NCBI GenBank assembly: GCA_944376825.1
Contig: CALWDY010000024.1
Coordinates: forward strand, 1-49,292
Source of the DNA: an uncultured Clostridia bacterium
GTDB taxonomy: Bacteria > Bacillota > Clostridia > Christensenellales > UBA1242
Direction of reading: 5' to 3'
DNA length: 49,292 nt
The notes under the pieces are model-generated. The model was not told the origin of the DNA, made no database searches, and saw only the letters and a program-made list of their open reading frames with translations. Of this stretch, positions 41,919 to 49,292 are shown piece by piece. The number at the start of each line of letters is the position of its first letter. Position 1 is the stretch's first letter. Both the position numbers and the translations under genes were made by a program.

Positions 41919-41950
41919 ATCAGGTATAAACGAAAATGTATATACCTGAT
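41919..41950 (-). promoter_or_regulatory. hairpin between the 119- and 692-residue genes
   Basis: ATCAGGTATA and TATACCTGAT pair perfectly over 10 bases with a 12-base loop and no T run. It may control relative expression by RNA processing or partial termination. Confidence 0.6.
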
Positions 41951-41970
41951 GCTCCTCGTAATTAAGATTT

Positions 41971-42330
41971 TTATTTTATAAGCATATTTAACAATGCTTT
42001 ATCTGATTGTCTAAAAGGTTTGATAGTGCATTCATACACTTCGCCATTTTCATCAATCGAGTGAACTGCATAGGTATTGCCTTTGATAACATTTCCAGTT
42101 GCTTCATCTTTGATTTCATAAGGATTTACAACTAAATCTGCTTGCATTTCGTTACCGAAAACAATATCTAATACTGTAAAACCTCCTTTGTCTGGTGGAC
42201 TAACTAAAATTCTCACATCTTTTCCACGAATTTTACCTTTTATAAAGTATGAAAAGTATGTGTTTCCATCTTTCTCAAAAGTTTCTCTTTCAACTTTTAT
42301 TTGTCCTAAAACTTTTTCTTTATTTGCCAT
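41971..42330 (-). CDS. candidate single-stranded DNA-binding protein of inovirus-like block
   Basis: This 119-residue protein has a long run of beta strands (KVLGQIKVERETFEKDGNTYFSYFIKG, KDVRILVSPPDKGG, FTVLDIVFGNEMQADLVV) as expected of an OB-type fold. It lies early in the block, where filamentous phages place the ssDNA-binding gene V protein. Aromatic and basic residues are frequent. There is no direct family recognition. AAGGAG is well placed. Confidence 0.6.
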   Translation of the reverse strand: MANKEKVLGQIKVERETFEKDGNTYFSYFIKGKIRGKDVRILVSPPDKGGFTVLDIVFGNEMQADLVVNPYEIKDEATGNVIKGNTYAVHSIDENGEVYECTIKPFRQSDKALLNMLIK

Positions 42331-42347
42331 TGATTAAATTCTCCTTT

Positions 42348-42599
42348 TTATTTACCTATTTTCTTTGAAATTTTTTTAGCTTCAGATTTTGATTTGCCTT
42401 CTTTAATAGCATTGGTATATTTGTACATACCAATATGGTCATTTTTCATTTGTAAAGCTCCCATTCTTAAACAAGCTTCCTTGTCAGTCAAAGGCTGCCC
42501 TTCTTTCTTGCCGTAGATATGAACTTTCGCTTTTAATTCTTCGGCATATTGTTTAGCTCTTTTATTTGGACTAAACCATTTTCTTTCTTTTTTTGCCAT
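42348..42599 (-). CDS. small basic hypothetical protein
   Basis: This 83-residue protein starts MAKKERKWFSPNKRAKQYAEELK and is Lys-rich throughout. KEACLRMGALQMKNDHIGMYKYTNAIKEGKS is helical. AAGGAG is 9 bases before the ATG. It belongs to the reverse operon, 17 bases before the candidate ssDNA-binding protein. No family is recognised. Confidence 0.65.
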   Translation of the reverse strand: MAKKERKWFSPNKRAKQYAEELKAKVHIYGKKEGQPLTDKEACLRMGALQMKNDHIGMYKYTNAIKEGKSKSEAKKISKKIGK

Positions 42600-42697
42600 A
42601 TAAATCTCCTTATTTTTACATTTGCCCGTAACCGATAGCTCAGTAAAAATCCCTCTGCGTAGGTGGCCACCTTTACCTAATTTTGACGCAGTTAGAT
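42600..42697 (-). other. structured intergenic region
   Basis: CTGCGT (42655-42660) and ACGCAG (42686-42691) enclose the perfect palindrome GGTGGCCACC (42662-42671). The forward-strand stretch before it (CCGTAACCGATAGCTCAG) is free of coding. This may be a regulatory hairpin or nick site; function unproven. Confidence 0.5.
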
Positions 42698-42904
42698 TTA
42701 AAAGTTAGGAAAGTGTGTAAACGAATAGTCTATCATTCTTTGTGTTGCTGTAACTTTATTGCATAATTTTGATTTGCTTAAAGTCATTAACCAAACACTC
42801 ACATTACAACATTTGTTTTTACATTTTTGAAAATAATCAAATGCTTCATCTTTACACCTGAAATATTTACAACCAAAATTACATTCAACTCTAAATATCT
42901 TCAT
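42698..42904 (-). CDS. small cysteine-rich protein
   Basis: This 68-residue frame has seven Cys (RVECNFGCKYFRC, then KCKNKCCNVS, KLCNK), so it probably binds zinc or forms disulfides. ATG 42904 fits AAGGAG better than the ATG 6 bases upstream. It overlaps the end of the preceding gene by 14 bases. No family is recognised. Confidence 0.55.
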   Translation of the reverse strand: MKIFRVECNFGCKYFRCKDEAFDYFQKCKNKCCNVSVWLMTLSKSKLCNKVTATQRMIDYSFTHFPNF

Positions 42905-43118
42905 TTGCATTTCTCCTTTTAGCTATTTCTTCATTAATTTGCCTTTCATAATGCTTCATCATAATCTCTGAGATTTTGTGAATTAAACTTTCTTGTTGTT
43001 TTGTCAAACCATTTTTCGTCACCTCACTTACCTTAATATAAAGAGGCACATTCATGAGATAACTACCATCGTCATTGCGCAAACCTATATACGCTACTTT
43101 TTGAAATGTTTCACTCAT
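42891..43118 (-). CDS. small hypothetical protein
   Basis: This 75-residue protein has a GGAGGTG site. The N-terminal half is strand rich (FQKVAYIGLRNDDGSYLMNVPLYIKV) and the C-terminal half helical and charged (ESLIHKISEIMMKHYERQINEEI). It sits between the sigma-like gene and a Cys-rich gene on the same strand. No family is recognised. Confidence 0.6.
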   Translation of the reverse strand: MSETFQKVAYIGLRNDDGSYLMNVPLYIKVSEVTKNGLTKQQESLIHKISEIMMKHYERQINEEIAKRRNANEDI

Positions 43119-43197
43119 AAATGCACCTCCTTTTTTTTGAGGAATGATTTGTTCCTCTACCCATAGCCACGAAAACAGGTAAAAGTTAAGGTTAAAT

Positions 43198-43602
43198 TCA
43201 AAAATTTTTTAATAATTCTTTCAGTTTCCTATAAATCACTTGCATTTGTTGGGTTATTGCAGATTTACTTACACCTTTTTCTTTAGCAATATCTGCAAGA
43301 GATTTATTAAGATAAAATACTTGATAAACTAACTCTTGTTGTTTTTCACTAAGTTGCTTTATCGCATTTTGAACGCTTTCTTTTGTTTCTTTATTTAATA
43401 AGTTATCCTCAATAGAGCTGTTTTCATCTTTAAACTCAATTCCTTGTTCTTCAAAAACATTTATAGAAATGTGTCTACGAGTTTCTTTCCTATCAATTCT
43501 TTTACTTTCAGCTTCCATTTTTTCGTATTCTTTGTAGAACGCATCTTCTACGCTTACAGTATTTTTTGTTCCATCGTTAAATTTAAAATTTACTTCTTTC
43601 AT
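43198..43602 (-). CDS. sigma-70 region 4-like regulator
   Basis: This 134-residue protein starts at ATG 43602 with AAGGAG. Its C-terminal third is a sigma region 4 helix-turn-helix: AIKQLSEKQQELVYQVFYLNKSLADIAKEKGVSKSAITQQMQVIYRKLK, here in the order helix, DIAKEKGVSKSAITQ recognition, end. Region 2 is missing, so it is not a full sigma factor. Similar small proteins occur in conjugative elements and phages as regulators. It could activate the reverse operon downstream. Confidence 0.8.
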   Translation of the reverse strand: MKEVNFKFNDGTKNTVSVEDAFYKEYEKMEAESKRIDRKETRRHISINVFEEQGIEFKDENSSIEDNLLNKETKESVQNAIKQLSEKQQELVYQVFYLNKSLADIAKEKGVSKSAITQQMQVIYRKLKELLKNF

Positions 43603-43628
43603 ATTTGACTCCTTAGATTTTTCAAAAT

Positions 43629-43710
43629 CCGCAGAGCCGGTTTCCACAAACAAAAAAGACGGCTGAAAAGTATTAAAGATTTACTTTCCATGCCGTCTAG
43701 CGGTCTGCGG
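43629..43710 (-). terminator. terminator/attenuator ahead of the sigma-like gene
   Basis: On the reverse strand AGACGGC and GCCGTCT (7 base pairs) are followed by six T residues, with an inner AAAGTA/TACTTT pair. An outer pair of arms, CCGCAGA/TCTGCGG, encloses it. It lies between the 48-residue gene and the sigma-like gene, so it can limit read-through into the block. Confidence 0.7.
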
Positions 43711-43736
43711 ACTAATATTTAATTTTGATTTGCAAT

Positions 43737-43883
43737 TTATGCTATTTTAATGTTTTCAACTTTGACATCATTGTCTAAAAACTGAATAAGTGTCTTTTGC
43801 CCTTTAATGACAATTTCAACTGTTTTTGTGTTGCAATCAACACGACATAACAATTTTCCACAAGAATTTCTAATTTCCGTCAT
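43737..43883 (-). CDS. small conserved element protein
   Basis: This 48-residue frame (MTEIRNSCGKLLCRVDCNTK...TVEIVIKGQKTLIQF) has an AAGGAGGTGA site. The pattern EIR..CGKLLCRVD..TKTVEIV.KG..T.IQF is one I associate with small proteins found in mobile elements of Clostridia. Two strands and a possible zinc site are all that can be inferred. First gene of the reverse block. Confidence 0.6.
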   Translation of the reverse strand: MTEIRNSCGKLLCRVDCNTKTVEIVIKGQKTLIQFLDNDVKVENIKIA

Positions 43884-43910
43884 TATTCGTCACCTCCTTA
43901 ACTTTATTTT

Positions 43911-43996
43911 CGTAAAGAAAAACTTGATAATCGCAAATTTTTTTGATATAATGTAGTTAGATTATTAAGTAAACAACTTATCCTTTTTTCTTTACG
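43911..43996 (+). promoter_or_regulatory. promoter of the ABC-3C operon, flanked by inverted repeat
   Basis: TTGATA (43924-43929) and TATAAT (43947-43952) have a 17-base spacer. Perfect 12-base arms CGTAAAGAAAAA (43911-43922) and TTTTTCTTTACG (43985-43996) surround it, as if a repressor dimer or looped complex controlled it. Confidence 0.65.
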
Positions 43997-44078
43997 GCTA
44001 TATGATACAAGCTTTTATGAAATAAATCTTGGGTGCAATGTGGGTAAAAAATAGGCAAGTTTTAGATAAGGAGTATGT

Positions 44079-45050
44079 ATGGGAAATTTGTCCTTTGGAA
44101 CTTATTCAAAGATATTAAAAAATGCGACATCGCTATCAAATGTCGCTATTGTTGACTTACTAGTTAATTCTCTTATTAATCATGGTTCAGGAAGCATTGA
44201 TTTGTCAGATAAACACAAATTATTTAACTCAAATCATAATATTCAATATTTAAAAGATGCTGCTTCAAAAATTGGAGTAAACAACAACATTAAGGATTAT
44301 TTTATAAGCAAGGTCATCCCTGAAATTTCTATCCTTAAAATAAATGAAACAATTGAACTTTTAAAAGCTTTAATTATTGGAGACCCTACAATTGTTGAAA
44401 GTGATAAAAATGTTCTTTTAAGAGATTCGGATAGAGAACATCTTTCTGAGTTTTTATCTAAAGTTTTTCTTTTTGCTGCAACAAGAGAAAATAAACTCAA
44501 AGACAATAAATTACCCGTACCACTGTCAAGCAACATAATTATGATTAGTAACGGAAAAATTTATCTTAATGGACAAGAGGTTCTGTTGCCAGATAAATTA
44601 ATTCCTCCCACCAATATAGAAGATGAAGAAAGTATATATATAACGGAACTATTAAAAACTTACGCTGAAAAGCAAAAAGTAAAATCATTTACAATAGATA
44701 ATCTTCCACCTAAATATAAAGATGATTTAAATAGACATAGACAAGACTATTTTAGCGCTGAAGCTGTTCATAGAAAAGTACGAGAAATTTACGCAAATGA
44801 TGAAAATCAATTTACTTTATTAAAAAATGAAACTTATGATGGGGTTATTGATACCGCTTCTATGATATATTGTAATGGTTATGAGAAATTGTTGAATGTT
44901 TTATCTCAAGCAGTTAGATTAAACCATGGAAAGTCTTTACTGTGGCAACTTCCTGAATGGATAAGCTCTAGTGAGAAAAAAGGTATATGTCATATTTTAG
45001 TAAATGATAAACGCTTAACTTGGGTGGTGAATGATGAAGAAAATATTTAA
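44079..45050 (+). CDS. ABC-three-component system, first component
   Basis: This 323-residue protein is soluble. The C-terminal 90 residues (TLLKNETYDGVIDTASMIYCNGYEKLL, then SSEKKGICHILVNDKRLTWVVND) match in my memory the C-terminal domain of the effector-like partner in ABC-3C systems. The N-terminal 200 residues are helical and without catalytic motif I can name. It starts an operon of three overlapping genes, the diagnostic feature of these systems. Confidence 0.7.
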   Translation: MGNLSFGTYSKILKNATSLSNVAIVDLLVNSLINHGSGSIDLSDKHKLFNSNHNIQYLKDAASKIGVNNNIKDYFISKVIPEISILKINETIELLKALIIGDPTIVESDKNVLLRDSDREHLSEFLSKVFLFAATRENKLKDNKLPVPLSSNIIMISNGKIYLNGQEVLLPDKLIPPTNIEDEESIYITELLKTYAEKQKVKSFTIDNLPPKYKDDLNRHRQDYFSAEAVHRKVREIYANDENQFTLLKNETYDGVIDTASMIYCNGYEKLLNVLSQAVRLNHGKSLLWQLPEWISSSEKKGICHILVNDKRLTWVVNDEENI

Positions 45051-45480
45051 TACTGTATTTGAAAACTCTATCAGAGTTTTACTTATTTTACATACACACA
45101 AAAAACCAATTAGTTGCGATATGCTATCAATTATTGATTTTATGACTATATATGGTAAAACCTTAGGAATTGCAGAAATAGATTTAAATGGTTATAACTC
45201 ATTTGCCTTTTGTGAATATACTGTACGCAGAGCTATAATCAAAGACAGCGTTAAAAGTTTAGTTTTGCAAAATTTGATATCTGTAGAAGAAAACAAAAAT
45301 GGTTTTTGTTATTACATAAATAAAAATGGCGAAATGTTTGTTGATAGTTTAAATACTAAATATAAAAATGATTATATAAAATTGTTGCAATATTCTCTGA
45401 ACTTCATCAAAAGAAAAAAAGAAAAAACATTGATTTCATACATTAACAATGTTGCAAATAATGGAGGTATATATGAATAA
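45031..45480 (+). CDS. ABC-three-component system, middle component
   Basis: This 149-residue protein overlaps the first component by 20 bases and the ATPase by 8. Residues 5-110 form a winged-helix-like fold (NSIRVLLILHTHKKPISCDMLSIIDFM, then RAIIKDSVKSLVLQNLISVEENKNGFCYYINKNGE), which is the usual shape of ABC-3C middle components. They link the effector to the ATPase. A second in-frame ATG at 45034 could also be used. Confidence 0.75.
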   Translation: MMKKIFNTVFENSIRVLLILHTHKKPISCDMLSIIDFMTIYGKTLGIAEIDLNGYNSFAFCEYTVRRAIIKDSVKSLVLQNLISVEENKNGFCYYINKNGEMFVDSLNTKYKNDYIKLLQYSLNFIKRKKEKTLISYINNVANNGGIYE

Positions 45481-47254
45481 ATTTTATTTAAAAAAATTAT
45501 CAATTTATGGCGAAGGGAAAACACCTTCTTACATGGATTTTGAGAAAGGGCTTAATATTATTCATGGTATAAGTGATACTGGTAAAACCTGCATTTTAAA
45601 ATGTATTGATTTTGTATTCGGCAGCAGTAATAAATATCCTATTCCAGAAAGTCATGGGTATGATTTGATTCAATTATTAATCAACACCTCAAATGGTAGC
45701 TTAACTTTAAAAAGAGAATTAGGCAAAAATAAAATTTCTGTTTTAAGTTCAGACGAAAATTTTAACAGCGGAGACTATTCATTAAAAGAAATTGGCGAAA
45801 TTCTTCTTCCTCTTGTAGGAATAAAAAATAAACCTACTATCATTAAAAATAGTAGATATGAAAAACAAAGATTAACATGGCGTACATTTATGCACTCCTT
45901 TATTATTAGTGAAGAAGAAATAATTCAAACTCAACCAATATTAATGTCGAAAGAAAGCACAGCAAAAACTGCATCGATTTCAGCATTGATTTATTTGATA
46001 TCTGCATTGAATTTTGACGATATAAACCCACAAGAAGATAAAAAAATAAAAGAGGCAAGAAAAAAAGCTGTTGAAATATATATTAATAAAGAAATTTCTA
46101 ATTTATCTCTTAGACAAAATGAGCTGACAGAATTGTTAAAAAACTTTGATCAAGAATATGCTGAAAATATTATAAAAAAACTTACAGGCGAATTAACCGA
46201 AATTGAAAAAGCTATATCTGAAGAGATGGAAAAGCAAAATAGTTATCTTTCAAAAATAGTTTTTTATAAAGATAAAATAACTGAATGTGATATTAGATTA
46301 AATAAATTTGAAGAATTTAATAAACAATGTACTGCAGATATTGAAAGGCTTGGATTTATTGTAGATGCAGAAAATAACATTGAAAAAATACCAGTGATAG
46401 ATAAATGCCCATATTGTGATAATGATATACCCCATAAGAAACATGAATCTTATACAGAAACTGCAAATAATGAATTAAAGAGAATTTTAGAATTGATTAA
46501 TGGGTTATCTAAAACTATTTATGATGCACAAAAAGAAAAAGAAAAATATGAAATTGAATTAAAAAATGCACTAACAAAAAAGAAATATATAGATGATTAC
46601 ATAAAAAATGCACTAAAACCAAAACAACAAAATATAGAAAAAACACTTAATGATTATAAGATTGTATTAAAATTACAAAATGAAATGGATTTATTACAAA
46701 AACTACAAGCCGATAAATATGTTGAACTAACAAAATTGTCAGAACAAGATAAGTCTGAAGTTTCACAATATAAACCAAAAGAACATTTTCCAATAGATTT
46801 TGAAAATGATTTCTCAAATATTTTTACAAACATTCTTAAAGAATGTAAATATGAAAATTTGAATACTTCCGTGTTTAATTTAGAAAATTTTGATGCGATA
46901 ATAAATTCAAAAGAAAAATCTAATTTTGGCAAAGGATTCCGAGCATTTATTAATATGGTTATTGTTCTATCCATTAGAAAATTTTTAGTAGAAAATGGAC
47001 AATTTGCTCCAAACTTACTTGTAGTTGATTCACCATTGTTATCATTGGAACAAGGTGTTGATGAATATGCTCCAGAAAGTATGAAGGCAGCATTAATTAA
47101 TTATATTATGAAAAACCAAGAAGATGGACAAACTATTATTATAGAGAATAAAATACCCGAATTAAATTATTCAGATTTTAAAGTAAATTTAATTGAGTTT
47201 ACTAAAGGCAAAAAACCTGGAAGATATGGATTGTTAAGTGATGTTAAAGTATAA
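45473..47254 (+). CDS. ABC-three-component system ATPase (DUF3732, SMC/Rad50-like)
   Basis: This 593-residue protein has Walker A GISDTGKT (32-39), a long coiled coil (about 190-430) broken by a CPYCDNDIPHKKH zinc-hook-like motif near 310, and a C-terminal Walker B strand NLLVVDSPLLS near 510. This is the DUF3732 layout. Such ATPases sense invading nucleic acid in defence operons. ATG 45473 has GGAGG five bases upstream, within the previous gene. Confidence 0.85.
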   Translation: MNKFYLKKLSIYGEGKTPSYMDFEKGLNIIHGISDTGKTCILKCIDFVFGSSNKYPIPESHGYDLIQLLINTSNGSLTLKRELGKNKISVLSSDENFNSGDYSLKEIGEILLPLVGIKNKPTIIKNSRYEKQRLTWRTFMHSFIISEEEIIQTQPILMSKESTAKTASISALIYLISALNFDDINPQEDKKIKEARKKAVEIYINKEISNLSLRQNELTELLKNFDQEYAENIIKKLTGELTEIEKAISEEMEKQNSYLSKIVFYKDKITECDIRLNKFEEFNKQCTADIERLGFIVDAENNIEKIPVIDKCPYCDNDIPHKKHESYTETANNELKRILELINGLSKTIYDAQKEKEKYEIELKNALTKKKYIDDYIKNALKPKQQNIEKTLNDYKIVLKLQNEMDLLQKLQADKYVELTKLSEQDKSEVSQYKPKEHFPIDFENDFSNIFTNILKECKYENLNTSVFNLENFDAIINSKEKSNFGKGFRAFINMVIVLSIRKFLVENGQFAPNLLVVDSPLLSLEQGVDEYAPESMKAALINYIMKNQEDGQTIIIENKIPELNYSDFKVNLIEFTKGKKPGRYGLLSDVKV

Positions 47255-47269
47255 TTAATGGAGATTATT

Positions 47270-47476
47270 ATGAAAATATCATATAAGAAATTATTTAAGT
47301 TGCTAATTGATAGGCAACTCACTCGTAAGCAACTATGCGAAATGACAAAGATTAGTGATGCAACGATGGCAAAACTAGGCAAAGGTGGAAATGTAAATAC
47401 CGAAATACTTTTAAGAATATGTATGGCATTAAATTGTGATATTTGCGACATTATGGAAGTTGAAAGTAATATTTAA
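47270..47476 (+). CDS. XRE-family regulator (YozG-type)
   Basis: This 68-residue protein is a single helix-turn-helix domain: SYKKLFKLLIDRQLTRKQLCEMTKISDATMAKLGKGGNVNTEILLRICMALNCDICDIMEV, here with recognition helix KISDATMAKLGKG. The type is common as a regulator of restriction or defence genes. ATG 47270 has GGAG 7 bases upstream. It follows the ATPase gene by 15 bases, so it is probably the fourth gene of the ABC-3C operon. Confidence 0.85.
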   Translation: MKISYKKLFKLLIDRQLTRKQLCEMTKISDATMAKLGKGGNVNTEILLRICMALNCDICDIMEVESNI

Positions 47477-47619
47477 TTGACTTTTGCTTTTGCTGGTATC
47501 ACTGCTCTAGTAAAATTGCAATGGGCGATGTTTATCCCTCGTTAAGCATAAAGCATCGCCTTTTCATTGCAATTTTATATATCAGTGATTTTATTGTTTT
47601 TGCAAAAGTCAATTAAATA
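47470..47619. repeat. very long nested palindrome with four stems
   Basis: Four stacked stems are present: 18 base pairs (47470-47487 with 47602-47619), 7 (47498-47504 with 47583-47589), 13 (47511-47523 with 47565-47577) and 10 with one G-T pair (47524-47533 with 47551-47560). The outer arm begins inside the end of the XRE gene. No T run ends it. Confidence 0.85.
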
Positions 47620-47636
47620 AATATAAGGAGTTACAA

Positions 47637-49187
47637 ATGGAAAATTGCGTTATATATGCTAGATTTAGTTCACATGGACAAAACGAACAAAGTATTGAAG
47701 CACAAGTAAGAATATGTAAAGAATTTGCAGAAAGTAAAGGTTTAAAAACGGTAAATATTTATAATGATAAGGCAAGAACTGGAACAAATGACTCTCGCCC
47801 TGCTTTTCAAAAAATGATTGCTGATGCACAAAGTGGAGCTTTCAAATATATCATTGTATATATGTTTGATAGATTTGCTAGAAACCGTAGAGATAGCATA
47901 ATGTACAAAGAAATGCTTAAAGAAAAATATGGTATAAAAGTTTTGTCAGCATTAGAGCCAATAGCAGAAGATGAAGGTGGCGAATTTTATGAAATGTTTT
48001 TAGATTGGAATGCTGAAAAATATAGTAAGCGACTTTCAAAGCGTGTAAAAGATGGCTTGGATACAAGTGTTGCTAATGGTACATATTGTGGTGGAACTTT
48101 GATTTATGGTTATAAAATTGAGCAAGTACCAATTAACTCTAAACCAAACAAATTTGAAAAAAGAGTTATTGTACATGAAGAAGAAGCAAAAATATTAAGA
48201 TATGCTTTTGAAGAATACTCTAAAGGTTATTCTAAAAAAGAAATTGCTGAAAATCTTAACAAGCAAGGATTTCGTTTAAGAGGCAAACCTTTCACATACA
48301 AATCTTTTGATAGATACTTTACAAATCAAAAATATACTGGCGAATTTTACTTTGGTGGAAGATTGTGTAATAACACCTTCCCTGAAATTATTGACAAAGA
48401 AATTTTTGAAAAAGTGCAAAAAAGATTAAATGAAAATAGATATTTTGCAGGTGGTCAAGCAACTGCTAGAGAACCATATCTTTTAACTGGTAAACTTTTT
48501 TGTGGGCATTGTGGAACTGAAATGAACTCTGATGGTGGCACTAGCAAACTTGGAAAACAACACCATTACTACGCTTGTAAGAAAAAGAAAAAACATTTAT
48601 GCAATAAAAAAAGAGAAATCAAAGATTCTCTTGAACTTTATGTAACAAACTGTGTTAGAGATTTTTTAAGCAATGAAAAAAATGTGGAAGTTGCTATTAA
48701 CGATGTTTTGAACTTTTACGACAAAAAGACAGATGAAGTCAATTTAAAAAGTATAAAAACAAAAATAGCAAATATAAATAAAGAGGTTGAAGAACTTGCA
48801 GACGCTTTTGTTAAAGCAAAAAGTGCTTTACTCCAAAGAACAATAGAAACCAAAATGACTGAATATGAGTGCTTATTAAACGACTTATATCTCCAACAAT
48901 CACAACTGGAACTTGAAAGAGGTTACCGAATCACCAAAGAAGATTTATTATGTTTTATTGATGAAATATTAAAAGGCGATCCAAACGACAAAGATTATCA
49001 AAGAAAACTTATTGATAATTTAGTATATCAAGTATATGTAAGTGATGACCATACAATAACATATTTTAATATAAGTGGTGGAAAAAACATAGAAACATTG
49101 AACTTTGAAGAAGTTGAAAACTCTTCAAAAGATAAATTAGGTGTTCAAACGCAATCACCACTGTCCCGCCAAACAATTGTCGTTTGA
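47637..49187 (+). CDS. large serine recombinase
   Basis: This 516-residue protein has an N-terminal resolvase domain (YARFSSHGQNEQSIEAQV with nucleophile Ser11; DKARTGTNDSRPAFQKM; DRFARNRRDS), a recombinase domain (about 160-265; GYSKKEIAENLNKQGFRLRGKPFT), a zinc ribbon (LFCGHCGTEM...YYACKKKKKHLC) and a coiled coil (about 375-440). It integrates and excises mobile elements at short core sites. AAGGAG is well placed. It lies at the element's right edge, as such enzymes usually do. Confidence 0.95.
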   Translation: MENCVIYARFSSHGQNEQSIEAQVRICKEFAESKGLKTVNIYNDKARTGTNDSRPAFQKMIADAQSGAFKYIIVYMFDRFARNRRDSIMYKEMLKEKYGIKVLSALEPIAEDEGGEFYEMFLDWNAEKYSKRLSKRVKDGLDTSVANGTYCGGTLIYGYKIEQVPINSKPNKFEKRVIVHEEEAKILRYAFEEYSKGYSKKEIAENLNKQGFRLRGKPFTYKSFDRYFTNQKYTGEFYFGGRLCNNTFPEIIDKEIFEKVQKRLNENRYFAGGQATAREPYLLTGKLFCGHCGTEMNSDGGTSKLGKQHHYYACKKKKKHLCNKKREIKDSLELYVTNCVRDFLSNEKNVEVAINDVLNFYDKKTDEVNLKSIKTKIANINKEVEELADAFVKAKSALLQRTIETKMTEYECLLNDLYLQQSQLELERGYRITKEDLLCFIDEILKGDPNDKDYQRKLIDNLVYQVYVSDDHTITYFNISGGKNIETLNFEEVENSSKDKLGVQTQSPLSRQTIVV

Positions 49188-49292
49188 ACTCAAACGGCAA
49201 TTTTTTTAGTTTACGCAAGGACGCTTCGTCCTTATTTTCTTCGTCTGAAATTTCGATTTCTTTATTATAAATTACCGTTCCGTTATCGCTAT
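49066..49292 (-). pseudogene. partial reverse frame running out of the window, possibly a gene cut by the element
   Basis: An open reverse frame enters at 49292 (SDNGTVIYNKEIEISDEENK, then ASLRKLKKLPFEFKRQLFGG) and continues into the recombinase gene before stopping at 49066. Residues outside the recombinase look like real coding sequence. The part overlapping it looks random. I read this as a chromosomal or neighbouring gene whose end was replaced by the element. Confidence 0.35.
49172..49208 (+). terminator. terminator of the recombinase gene
   Basis: CAATTGTCGTTTGA pairs with TCAAACGgCAATT, followed by T residues. The stop codon lies in the stem. Confidence 0.7.

Noticed and set aside
26929..49152. 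A 13-base match GGTGTTCAAACGC in inverse orientation near both edges of the large element (26929-26941 and 49140-49152) as attachment core
   Set aside because: The copies are inverted rather than direct, one lies inside the recombinase coding region, and a 13-base match is expected by chance in 49 kb.

Overview
The window is AT-rich double-stranded DNA (roughly 30 % GC by eye) from a low-GC Gram-positive-like bacterium. Strong AGGAGG ribosome binding sites, TTGACA/TATAAT promoters with 17-base spacers, and the sets nusG-rplK-rplA, rpsF-ssb-rpsR, dapF-dapL, VanW, YitT and BspA-type surface proteins point to an uncultured, probably gut-associated, member of the Bacillota (Clostridia-like). I cannot name the genus from the sequence alone. 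Rubrerythrin suggests an anaerobe.

Region 1 (1-2844) is the end of a mobile element. It has several small proteins, a ribbon-helix-helix protein, and a tyrosine integrase ending against the 3' part of a class II tRNA (probably tRNA-Leu), which looks like the attachment site.

Region 2 (about 2845-26920) is chromosome. It holds unknown and membrane genes, then rpmG-secE-nusG-rplK-rplA (reverse strand, with an L1-type leader before both rplK and rplA), an unknown gene, a TetR-ABC exporter operon with a perfect operator palindrome, a BspA-type leucine-rich repeat surface protein whose promoter spacer is a 12-base G run, rubrerythrin, Hsp20, dapF-dapL, YitT, an antitoxin-PIN toxin pair, tRNA-fMet followed by tandem repeats made partly of its own 3' end, an orphan HicB-like protein, VanW, rpsF-ssb-rpsR with an S6:S18-like leader, a frameshifted RsgI-like gene and tRNA-Ser(GCU).

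Region 3 (about 27000-49200) is a composite mobile element that ends with a large serine recombinase. From left to right it carries a possible nuclease gene, a PcfK/PcfJ-type plasmid module, a BspA/InlB-repeat lipoprotein, a SLOG-family protein, two tandem XRE regulators, then a reverse-strand block of about 7.4 kb (36439-43883). That block has an HUH rolling-circle Rep, a Zot-like ATPase, two membrane-anchored extracellular proteins, a candidate ssDNA-binding protein and a sigma-region-4 regulator, in the manner of a filamentous phage (inovirus). After it come a three-gene ABC-three-component (ABC-3C) defence-type operon, an XRE regulator and the recombinase.

Several junctions between modules in region 3 hold long nested palindromes (36117-36289, 47470-47619, 28172-28369). 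They are more elaborate than ordinary terminators and fit an element that passes through single-stranded DNA. The inovirus-like block, these palindromes, and the slippery-spacer promoter at 13924-13951 are the observations most worth following up.
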